A stretch of DNA of 10,332 bases, taken from positions 1 to 10,332 of the forward strand of contig JALVTA010000059.1 of assembly GCA_027036095.1 (NCBI GenBank), read 5' to 3'. A program made the position numbers and the translations under genes. Of the stretch, positions 1-5,136 are shown piece by piece. The notes beneath the pieces are model-generated. The model was not told where the DNA came from and searched no databases. It was given only the letters and a program-made list of their open reading frames with translations. Source of the DNA: Thiotrichales bacterium (GTDB lineage: Bacteria > Pseudomonadota > Gammaproteobacteria > Thiomicrospirales > Thiomicrospiraceae). Numbering within the stretch: the first letter of the stretch is position 1; each line of letters starts with the position of its first letter.

Positions 1-326
1 ATCTCACCGGTGTCCGGATCCTGCGCCATGGCATTGATGGTCAGATCCCGCCGGCGCAGATCCTCTTCCAGCGACACCTCCGGAGCGGCATGAAAGGTGA
101 ACCCATGGTAGCCCCGTCCTACCTTGCGCTCCGTACGCGCCAGCGCATATTCCTCACCCGTTTCAGGATGCAGAAAGACAGGAAAATCCTTCCCCACCGG
201 CCGGAAACCCTGCTGCACCATCCACTCGGGCGTGGCGCCCACCACCACCCAGTCATGCTCATGCACCGGCAGGCCCAGCAGGGCATCGCGCACCGCTCCG
301 CCCACGAGATAGATTTTCGGCTCCAT
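1..326 (-). CDS. cca: CCA-adding enzyme (tRNA nucleotidyltransferase), N-terminal part
   Basis: This is the first ~108 residues of the enzyme that builds or repairs the 3' CCA end of tRNAs from CTP and ATP in the cytoplasm; the rest lies beyond the left edge. The translation matches the E. coli Cca N-terminus nearly throughout: KIYLVGGAVRD at residues 4-14 (nucleotidyltransferase GG motif), DWVVVG after it, VGKDFPVFLHP, EEYALARTERK, and RRDLTINAMAQD, the class II motif near the basic residues. The start is one of two adjacent ATGs (327-329 or 324-326). I prefer 324-326 because GGAG then sits 6 bases upstream instead of 3. Oddity: the metal-binding DxD of E. coli Cca (D21/D23) reads E23-H24-D25 here. 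Whether the C-terminal HD phosphohydrolase domain usual in gammaproteobacteria is present cannot be seen. Identification is from recalled homologue sequence and is very secure. Confidence 0.96.
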   Translation of the reverse strand, partial: MEPKIYLVGGAVRDALLGLPVHEHDWVVVGATPEWMVQQGFRPVGKDFPVFLHPETGEEYALARTERKVGRGYHGFTFHAAPEVSLEEDLRRRDLTINAMAQDPDTGE

Positions 327-336
327 CATCCTCTCC

Positions 337-366
337 AAAACAGAAACGGCGTGCCTGGCACGCCGT
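337..366 (-). terminator. Rho-independent terminator of the SDR gene
   Basis: A 10-bp perfect inverted repeat (346-355 with 357-366, core CGGCGTGCC/GGCACGCCG) lies between the SDR stop codon and cca. On the minus strand it is followed by TTTCTGTTTT, a T-rich run typical of intrinsic terminators. It ends only a few bases before the cca ribosome binding site, so cca either depends on read-through or has a promoter further upstream, inside the SDR gene. Confidence 0.7.
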
Positions 367-397
367 CTGTCATCCTTTCAGCCACAGCACGGCTGTC

Positions 398-1378
398 TCA
401 CAGCAGCTCCCGGGGCAGCTCCTCCAGCGGCCGCCCCGCCTCCTTGCGGAAGAAGTTGTAGCGGTGGCGGATGTCATGGGGGGTCACAAAAGTAGCCAGC
501 GCCACCTCCACACTGGCTGGCTCGAAGCCGAAATGGCTGGCGAAATCCGCCGCTTCGTCCACCCGATCTTCCTGCAGGGTCACCCACTGTGCCGGATGGA
601 TAGAGCGTGGTGCCAACGGCCCCAGCAGACGCATCAGCCGTGCATTGGCAGGACATACGTCCATAATCAGCGGCTTGTCCACCCCTTGCAGCTCGGCCAC
701 TTCCAACGCCAGGTCCTTCAATGACAGGACCTCCTTGCCCACCATGGTCCACTTCTGCCCGAAGCTGTCGCGGTTACGCAGCACGCTCACCGCCGCCCGG
801 GCAAATTCCTCTACCCACAGCGGTTGCATGCGCAACTTGCTGCCGTATACGGGCAGGAAACGGCTGTGGCGCAGCTGATCCCGATAGCGGCTGGCGGTGT
901 CATCCCCTTCGCCAATGAGCAGGGAGGTGCGCAACGTGGTCACCGCGGCATCGGCCACGCCATGCATGGCCGCTTCCAGTTCCCCCAGCCAGCGCGCCCA
1001 ACCGCTGCCAGCACTGCTGTCCGCGCCCAGATAGGAAAGATGCAGCACCCGACGGATGCCGGCACGGTTGGCGGCATGCTGCAACGCCTTGCCTGCCTTC
1101 TCGAACTGCTCCGGGGGAACCGCTTCCAGCGTATCGGACTGATCCACCAGCAGGTTGATCAGCATGTCATGGCCCTGCATCAGTGCAGTCAGTTCATCCC
1201 GTGCGTCCGGCCGCCAGGCCCGCAGCCGCACGTTGGGATAGAGCGTCAGCTCGCGACAGCGCTCCGGCCGCCGCACCAGAACTGTCATGGCATAGCCTGC
1301 CTCGCCCAGCGCCTCCAGCAGCGCGCGGCCCACGAAGCCGCTGCCGCCGGCCACTACAATCCGTTTGCCCAGTCGCAT
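398..1378 (-). CDS. Atypical SDR, complex I NDUFA9-like NAD(P)-binding protein
   Basis: A 326-residue Rossmann-fold protein. The N-terminus has a beta strand then GGSGFVG at residues 11-17 (the GxxGxxG dinucleotide site), followed by a charged RRPER segment at 36-40 that could bind the cofactor ribose or phosphate. The pattern LRTSLLIGEGD near residue 150 and the helical C-terminus fit the atypical SDRs annotated as NDUFA9-like. The catalytic YxxxK of classical SDRs is absent: the aligned segment reads W127-A-R-W-L131, so oxidoreductase activity is doubtful and a structural, quinone-related or regulatory role is as likely. Length is normal for the family. The start ATG has GAGGT upstream with about 8 bases spacing. 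It lies upstream of cca on the same strand but is separated by a terminator. The physiological role is not established by the sequence. Confidence 0.82.
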   Translation of the reverse strand: MRLGKRIVVAGGSGFVGRALLEALGEAGYAMTVLVRRPERCRELTLYPNVRLRAWRPDARDELTALMQGHDMLINLLVDQSDTLEAVPPEQFEKAGKALQHAANRAGIRRVLHLSYLGADSSAGSGWARWLGELEAAMHGVADAAVTTLRTSLLIGEGDDTASRYRDQLRHSRFLPVYGSKLRMQPLWVEEFARAAVSVLRNRDSFGQKWTMVGKEVLSLKDLALEVAELQGVDKPLIMDVCPANARLMRLLGPLAPRSIHPAQWVTLQEDRVDEAADFASHFGFEPASVEVALATFVTPHDIRHRYNFFRKEAGRPLEELPRELL

Positions 1379-1406
1379 GGTGTCAACCTCACATGTGCAG
1401 ATAGAA

Positions 1407-1438
1407 CAACGGCCGGATATTAGTAAACCCGGCCGTTG
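1407..1438 (-). terminator. Hairpin, probable terminator of the LysM operon
   Basis: A 10-bp perfect inverted repeat (CAACGGCCGG at 1407-1416, CCGGCCGTTG at 1429-1438) with a 12-base AT-rich loop, 28 bases past the LysM stop codon. On the minus strand the hairpin is followed by TTCTATCTG, a weak T-rich run, so termination may be partial. The loop holds the -10 hexamer of the SDR promoter. Confidence 0.5.
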
Positions 1439-1445
1439 AGGTCAA
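1417..1445 (-). promoter_or_regulatory. Sigma-70-like promoter of the SDR gene
   Basis: On the minus strand, TTGACC (1445-1440; 5 of 6 to consensus) is followed after exactly 17 bases by TAATAT (1422-1417; 4 of 6). Predicted transcription start is around 1410, about 30 bases before the SDR start codon. It is among the better promoter matches in the window. Confidence 0.55.
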
Positions 1446-1465
1446 TGGAAGAAAAGTATCTCAGA

Positions 1466-2305
1466 TCATTCCGGTACGCGCAGAATCATGCCCACGGTCA
1501 GCTGCTTCGGATCTTTGATTTGCGGATTAGCTTCAAGGATCTTCTTGTACTTGAAGCCTGTACCGTACGCTCTTTGGGCAATCGTCCATAATGAATCACC
1601 AGGACGAACACGGATCAACCGCATCTGCTTCTCATGCTCCTCTGCTTCACGCACCAGCTTTCTTACATCCGCCTTCTTGCGTGACTGATATACCGCTATC
1701 TGCGCAATCTGTTGCAGCTGACTCTGAGTATCCGACAACTCCACGTCATCTTGACTGAGCACAACTCTATTGTCATTTGCCATTTCAGGATCCACATCCT
1801 TCTTCTCAGCAACGGATTGCTTGGCCTCTGCCACATCCACCGCAGGTAATGACGGATGAGACTTACGATGCGGTTTCGGCGTATAACGCTTCAGCTCCGC
1901 CAAATCGCTCTCAACCATCTGTGCCTCTTCGGCCGCAATCTCAAGCGGCACCAGCTTGCCGTTGATCAAAACATAGATCGTCTTGACGGGCGGGGTGGCC
2001 TTTGCTGCCTTGGCAACATGCATAGACTTCTTATTTGGCTCTGCCTCGGCCGTATCGACAGACCCGCCGGGCACTTTTCTCGCCGCTGCCTGGTCCGAGT
2101 CTGTTGCAGTTGCAGTCGCCTTGACGGAAGCCACGCTTCCCGTCTGCTGAACCGGCCCCTCAACTGCCAGCTGCTCTTCCAGTGAGGTCTTCTTGTTGTA
2201 AACAATGCCTGCCATCAGAGCAATCAGCCCCAGCAGCAGAAAGATGATGATGGTGCTGACCCAGACCACCACCGTACTGACTTTGCTGTCTTGAATCACA
2301 ATCAT
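1466..2305 (-). CDS. Membrane-anchored LysM-domain protein
   Basis: A 279-residue protein with a single N-terminal membrane segment at about residues 12-36 (VVVWVSTIIIFLLLGLIAL region), a long polar linker rich in Ala, Lys and Glu (about 40-190), a short probable coiled coil (195-230) and a C-terminal LysM domain (about 231-277: RVRPGDSLWTIAQRAYG, then ILEANPQIKDP and LTVGMILRVPE). LysM binds N-acetylglucosamine-containing glycans, so the protein probably spans the inner membrane once and reaches peptidoglycan. There is no visible catalytic domain. It follows the rhodanese gene after 39 bases on the same strand, and GGGAG precedes its ATG, so the two are probably cotranscribed. GC content is visibly lower than in the flanking genes. 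LysM identification is firm; the biological role, perhaps anchoring or organising an envelope complex, is inference. Confidence 0.85.
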   Translation of the reverse strand: MIVIQDSKVSTVVVWVSTIIIFLLLGLIALMAGIVYNKKTSLEEQLAVEGPVQQTGSVASVKATATATDSDQAAARKVPGGSVDTAEAEPNKKSMHVAKAAKATPPVKTIYVLINGKLVPLEIAAEEAQMVESDLAELKRYTPKPHRKSHPSLPAVDVAEAKQSVAEKKDVDPEMANDNRVVLSQDDVELSDTQSQLQQIAQIAVYQSRKKADVRKLVREAEEHEKQMRLIRVRPGDSLWTIAQRAYGTGFKYKKILEANPQIKDPKQLTVGMILRVPE

Positions 2306-2344
2306 TCAACACTCTCCCTACCTTTCTTACCGCCATTACACGGC

Positions 2345-3055
2345 TTACTCATCTTCATCATCATCCCCTACTAGATTGGGACTGGGGATCACTGTTGTCA
2401 ATCCCAAGATCTTCCACAACTGCATCCCGCCCCGATAATAAAGCAATTTGCTTGCCGGATACCCCGCTTTGACCAAAGCTCGAATCGCTCTTGGCGACTG
2501 GTCACACCAAGGGCCGTTGCAGAACAACATCAGAGTCGGCGCATTGTCGAACTTCCAGCGCCCATTTTTGTCCTTCACGCCCCCCAGAAGCTTGAACACC
2601 TGGTCCCGCTGGCGAGAGGGAGTCGTGAACACAATAAAAGGAAGATTGATGGCACCGGGAATAGTCTCTGTCTCATACCAAGAAGGCATACGCGCATCGA
2701 TGAGTATCCCTTTGCCTGACTTCACCTCATGGGTAACGAAATGAAGCAGCTCCAGCTCGCCTACCGTCTTCACACCGGGTGCCGCCTGCATGGGCTGGAT
2801 GCAGAAGGGCGGACAGGGCCGTGAAGTGCGTGCAAAGTCATCGGTGAGTTTATGGTCCTCATCCTGTATGCGCATCACCCGAATGATTTCGCCAAAATGA
2901 TTGACATCTACCCACGGAAGTTTACGCGTAATCTTGACCTTGATCTGGTCAGGCTTGAGTGCCTTGTCCTTTTTCTCATCACCCGCCGCCAATGCGGGCT
3001 GCATCATCAGGCACAGCAGGCCCATCACCACACCCAACCTTTGTACCAAGCTCAC
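2345..3055 (-). CDS. Secreted rhodanese-like protein with two cysteine pairs
   Basis: A 236-residue protein with a signal peptide (residues 1-23, likely cleavage after ALA), a lysine-rich mature start, and a C-terminal rhodanese domain (about 100-222) recognised by GILIDARMPSWYE at 116-128, TIPGAINLPF at 131-140 and the active-site loop beginning FCNGPWCDQS at 178. C179 is the expected persulfide-carrying cysteine. The loop also has C184 instead of the usual small/basic CRxGxR pattern. A second pair, C81 and C85 (CPPFC), precedes the domain. The C-terminus is an acidic tail, DDDEDE. The start codon is GTG with a very strong AGGAGG 5 bases upstream. First gene of a probable operon with the LysM gene, divergent from the DUF4395-like gene. 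Periplasmic sulfane-sulfur transfer or a thiol redox role fits the motifs; substrate is unknown. Lower GC than neighbours. Confidence 0.85.
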   Translation of the reverse strand: MSLVQRLGVVMGLLCLMMQPALAAGDEKKDKALKPDQIKVKITRKLPWVDVNHFGEIIRVMRIQDEDHKLTDDFARTSRPCPPFCIQPMQAAPGVKTVGELELLHFVTHEVKSGKGILIDARMPSWYETETIPGAINLPFIVFTTPSRQRDQVFKLLGGVKDKNGRWKFDNAPTLMLFCNGPWCDQSPRAIRALVKAGYPASKLLYYRGGMQLWKILGLTTVIPSPNLVGDDDEDE

Positions 3056-3094
3056 CGTCTCCTCCTCGTCTCAATTTATATAAGTATTAAAGGC

Positions 3095-3122
3095 ATCATA
3101 TCGATTCCACTCCCCACTTCAA
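3095..3122 (-). promoter_or_regulatory. Probable promoter of the rhodanese-LysM operon
   Basis: On the minus strand TTGAAG (3122-3117; 4 of 6) is followed after 16 bases by TATGAT (3100-3095; 5 of 6), predicting a start near 3088 and a leader of about 33 bases. A second AT-rich candidate, TATAAA around 3077-3082, lacks a recognisable -35. Confidence 0.45.
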
Positions 3123-3140
3123 GCGGGATAACCCCTTTGA
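3119..3140. promoter_or_regulatory. Dyad symmetry overlapping the rhodanese -35, operator-like
   Basis: TCAAGCGGG (3119-3127) and CCCCTTTGA (3132-3140) are inverted repeats matching at 7 of 9 positions around the centre ATAA. The left arm overlaps the -35 hexamer, where a bound repressor would block transcription. No regulator gene is in the window. Confidence 0.3.
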
Positions 3141-3148
3141 GCCATCAC

Positions 3149-3175
3149 CATTTTTTATTGCGGCATGAAAAAATG
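3149..3175. repeat. Inverted repeat in the divergent spacer
   Basis: CATTTTTT (3149-3156) and AAAAAATG (3168-3175) form a perfect 8-bp inverted repeat with an 11-base spacer; allowing one bulged C it extends outward by CAC/GTG. It lies between the two divergent promoter regions. It could be a regulator site or simply a product of the A/T runs. Confidence 0.35.
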
Positions 3176-3253
3176 TGAGCCACCACCTGCGCATGTAAAA
3201 TCGTCTGTCATATAAGATAGAAAAATGGGCAGAACAAACTGCGGGCAACAACC

Positions 3254-4012
3254 ATGAATGAAAGCTTTCTGACCCCCTATCTGAATGCCATCCGCAACCT
3301 GTGGTTCCGCGACCTCAAGGAACGACCGCTGTGGATCAACGACACCGCCGTGCGCATCCGCGCCGGCATTCTGCTGTTCATTCCCATCTACATGGCCTTT
3401 ACCCTGTGGGATGCCATCTACGGCAGCCACTGGATCGTGGACGGCAACACCGCCGTGGACACGCTGGACACTGACTGGGACGGCAATATCATCTATTCAG
3501 TGCAGGCCATCCGCCGCACCTATGACTATACGGTGCAGACCTGGCTGCTGCTCTACGGTCTGTTCGAGATGATTGCCGGCATGCACCCGTGGCTGTCGCG
3601 CCTCTCCCCCACCATCCTCATCGCCAGCCTGCTGGCGGCCAACAAGCCCAAGGTGTGGAAGCCGCTGGTTCCCAAACGCTTCGCCTGGACGCTGGGCGCC
3701 TTTTTCATTTCCGTCTGTCTAGTGTTCTTCAATCCGGAGGTGTTCGCTCACTGGGTCAATGATCTCACCGGCCATAAGCTCCTGCCCACCACTCGACAAT
3801 ACCTGCCCTACTGGATTCCGCTGACGCTGGTATGGGTCTGCCTCGGCTTCATGTGGATGGAGACCGTGCTGGGCTTCTGTGTCGGCTGCCAGATCCACAA
3901 ACTGCTGGTATGGCTCAAGGTGCTGGAAGAGCCGTGCGAGGCATGCAACAACATCGACTGGGAAGAGATCGCCCGGCGCAAGCGCGAGCGGGAAGCGCAG
4001 CAGCAGGGCTGA
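3254..4012 (+). CDS. DUF4395-like multi-pass membrane protein with CxxC motifs
   Basis: A 252-residue integral membrane protein. Hydrophobic segments appear at about residues 37-56, 95-130 (probably two, split by a short HPWLSRLSP loop), 145-161 and 187-207. The segment VCLGFMWMETVLGFCVGCQIHKLL (196-218) carries the GFCxGC signature I associate with DUF4395; C209 and C212 form a CxxC near the membrane face, and a second CxxC (C228/C231, CEAC) follows in the cytoplasm-like charged tail ending RRKREREAQQ. Function of the family is not established; paired cysteines suggest thiol or metal handling. ATG at 3254 is the start; the ribosome binding site is weak (GGGCAA). It is divergent from the secreted rhodanese gene, with AT-rich DNA between. 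A poor -10 candidate TAAAAT lies at 3196-3201. Membrane protein is certain; family assignment is from motif memory. Confidence 0.75.
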   Translation: MNESFLTPYLNAIRNLWFRDLKERPLWINDTAVRIRAGILLFIPIYMAFTLWDAIYGSHWIVDGNTAVDTLDTDWDGNIIYSVQAIRRTYDYTVQTWLLLYGLFEMIAGMHPWLSRLSPTILIASLLAANKPKVWKPLVPKRFAWTLGAFFISVCLVFFNPEVFAHWVNDLTGHKLLPTTRQYLPYWIPLTLVWVCLGFMWMETVLGFCVGCQIHKLLVWLKVLEEPCEACNNIDWEEIARRKREREAQQQG

Positions 4013-4018
4013 TACAAT
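4010..4018 (+). promoter_or_regulatory. Extended -10 element before ycgL
   Basis: TGATACAAT matches the extended -10 pattern TGnTATAAT with one mismatch and overlaps the stop codon of the upstream gene. No -35 is visible in the GC-rich coding DNA before it, as expected for an extended -10. ycgL may thus have its own start in addition to read-through. Confidence 0.35.
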
Positions 4019-4040
4019 GCGCGGCAAAAAAGGAGCCGCC

Positions 4041-4331
4041 ATGCAAGTTTCCGCCTACCGCAGTCCCAAGACAGAAGAGCTGTATCTGTTCGTGCCCGCC
4101 GACAGCGGGCTGGACGACCTGCCAGACGAACTGCTGGTCTTTTTCGGCGAGCCTCAGCATGTCATCGATTTCGAGCTGACACCCGAGCGCAAAATGCCCC
4201 GCGCCGACGCACGGGAAGTGCTCGCCAGCCTTGAGAGCAAGGGCTACTACATTCAGACACCCCCTGCGGAGAAGGAAAAGGTGGCCGACATCCACATGCC
4301 GGATCTGGCCTTCGACCGCGCACCCGACTGA
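4041..4331 (+). CDS. ycgL: YcgL family protein
   Basis: A 96-residue cytoplasmic protein matching the YcgL family (formerly DUF709): the N-terminal pattern AYRSPKTEELYLFV, then LPDELLVFFGEPQHVIDFEL, and the late motif SKGYYIQTPP at about residues 70-79, equivalent to QGYYLQLPP in E. coli YcgL. Length is typical. The start is well fixed by AGGAG at 4031-4035, 5 bases before ATG. In pseudomonads I recall ycgL next to rnd (RNase D); here the next nuclease gene is a DEDDh exonuclease two genes on. The gene follows the DUF4395-like gene by 28 bases and may be cotranscribed with it. Molecular function is unknown. Confidence 0.93.
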   Translation: MQVSAYRSPKTEELYLFVPADSGLDDLPDELLVFFGEPQHVIDFELTPERKMPRADAREVLASLESKGYYIQTPPAEKEKVADIHMPDLAFDRAPD

Positions 4332-4332
4332 T

Positions 4333-4353
4333 TTCCGACCGTTTAGGTCGGAA
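4333..4353. terminator. Short hairpin between ycgL and sodA
   Basis: TTCCGACC and GGTCGGAA pair perfectly (8 bp) around the loop GTTTA, directly after the ycgL stop. The run that follows (TTGGT) is too poor in T for a confident intrinsic terminator; partial attenuation is possible. Confidence 0.4.
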
Positions 4354-4357
4354 TTGG

Positions 4358-4363
4358 TAAAAT
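4358..4363 (+). promoter_or_regulatory. Candidate -10 of sodA
   Basis: TAAAAT (5 of 6 to TATAAT) lies 41 bases before the sodA ATG. At 17 bases upstream is CCGACC, a poor -35 sitting in the left arm of the hairpin. No Fur-box-like or SoxS-like site is recognisable by eye. Confidence 0.35.
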
Positions 4364-4404
4364 AGCCCCGGCTACAACCCGTTAACAGACAAGGAGGAAT
4401 CGAC

Positions 4405-5016
4405 ATGGCCTTTACACTGCCTGATCTGCCCTACGACTACGACGCGCTGGAGCGCTCCATCGACGCGCGCACCATGGAAATCCACCATACCAAGCACCAT
4501 GGCACCTACGTCAACAACCTGAACAACGCCATCGCCGGCACCGAGATGGAAGATATGAGCCTGGAAGAACTGCTGGCCAACGCTTCCAAAATGCCGGCTG
4601 CAGTGCGCAATAACGGCGGCGGCCACTGGAACCACACCTTCTTCTGGGAAATCATGGGACCGAACGGGGGCGGCGAGCCTACCGGAGAGCTGCGTGAGGC
4701 CATCAACAGCACCTTCGGCGGCTTCGAGGACTTCAAGCAGCAGCTGATTCAGGCCGGTCTGACCCGCTTCGGCTCCGGCTGGGCCTGGCTGGTGATGGAC
4801 GACAGCGGCAAGCTGGTGGTCACCTCCACCCCCAACCAGGACAACCCGCTGATGGACGTGGCCGAAGTGAAAGGCACACCCATTCTTGGCGTGGACGTGT
4901 GGGAGCACGCCTACTACCTGCGTTACCAGAACCGCCGCCCCGACTACCTGCAGGCATGGTGGGACGTGGTCAACTGGGACAAGGTGGCGGAAAACTACGC
5001 CAACGCCAAAGGCTGA
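4405..5016 (+). CDS. sodA: Superoxide dismutase, manganese-type signature
   Basis: A 203-residue Fe/Mn superoxide dismutase, converting superoxide to oxygen and hydrogen peroxide in the cytoplasm (no signal peptide). Metal ligands are visible: H27 (MEIHHTKHH), H77 (HWNHTFFW), D164 and H168 (DVWEHAYY). Residues that separate Mn from Fe enzymes favour Mn: G72/G73 before HWNH where Fe enzymes have A-Q, and Q145-D146 in NQDNPLM where Fe enzymes have A-G. The C-terminal half, RFGSGWAWLV, NRRPDY and VVNWD, closely follows E. coli SodA. Cambialistic metal use cannot be excluded. Length is normal. AAGGAGG at 4391-4397 gives a strong ribosome binding site 7 bases from ATG. The gene is followed by a clear terminator and appears to be the last of its transcript. 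Confidence 0.96.
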   Translation: MAFTLPDLPYDYDALERSIDARTMEIHHTKHHGTYVNNLNNAIAGTEMEDMSLEELLANASKMPAAVRNNGGGHWNHTFFWEIMGPNGGGEPTGELREAINSTFGGFEDFKQQLIQAGLTRFGSGWAWLVMDDSGKLVVTSTPNQDNPLMDVAEVKGTPILGVDVWEHAYYLRYQNRRPDYLQAWWDVVNWDKVAENYANAKG

Positions 5017-5040
5017 CCCAACTCTTCAGCCAGAGGGAGA

Positions 5041-5066
5041 AGCCGGGCCACGCTGCCCGGCTTTTT
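5041..5066 (+). terminator. Rho-independent terminator of sodA
   Basis: AGCCGGGC (5041-5048) pairs perfectly with GCCCGGCT (5055-5062) around a 6-base loop, followed by TTTTT; 24 bases after the sodA stop. The clearest intrinsic terminator in the window. Confidence 0.9.
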
Positions 5067-5101
5067 CGTTCCCGCCGCGTGCACCCCCGCCGCCGATCCC
5101 G

Positions 5102-5107
5102 TAAAAT
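5102..5107 (+). promoter_or_regulatory. Candidate -10 of the exonuclease-hisI operon
   Basis: TAAAAT, 29 bases before the ATG of the exonuclease gene and downstream of the sodA terminator, where a new promoter is needed. No convincing -35 at the right distance. The same GTAAAAT context recurs before sodA and before the GGDEF-EAL gene. Confidence 0.35.
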
Positions 5108-5136
5108 TCCCCTCTCATCATCAGGGCCCGCATTTC

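Noticed and set aside
824..1423. A 199-codon plus-strand open frame opposite the SDR gene
   Set aside because: His/Gln/Ala-rich shadow; the SDR with GGSGFVG on the minus strand explains the region.
4332..4404. Fur or SoxS site upstream of sodA
   Set aside because: No sequence close to the Fur 19-bp palindrome or a soxbox could be seen by eye.
4372..4908. A 178-codon minus-strand open frame opposite sodA
   Set aside because: sodA with all metal ligands occupies the other strand; the antisense frame has no features.
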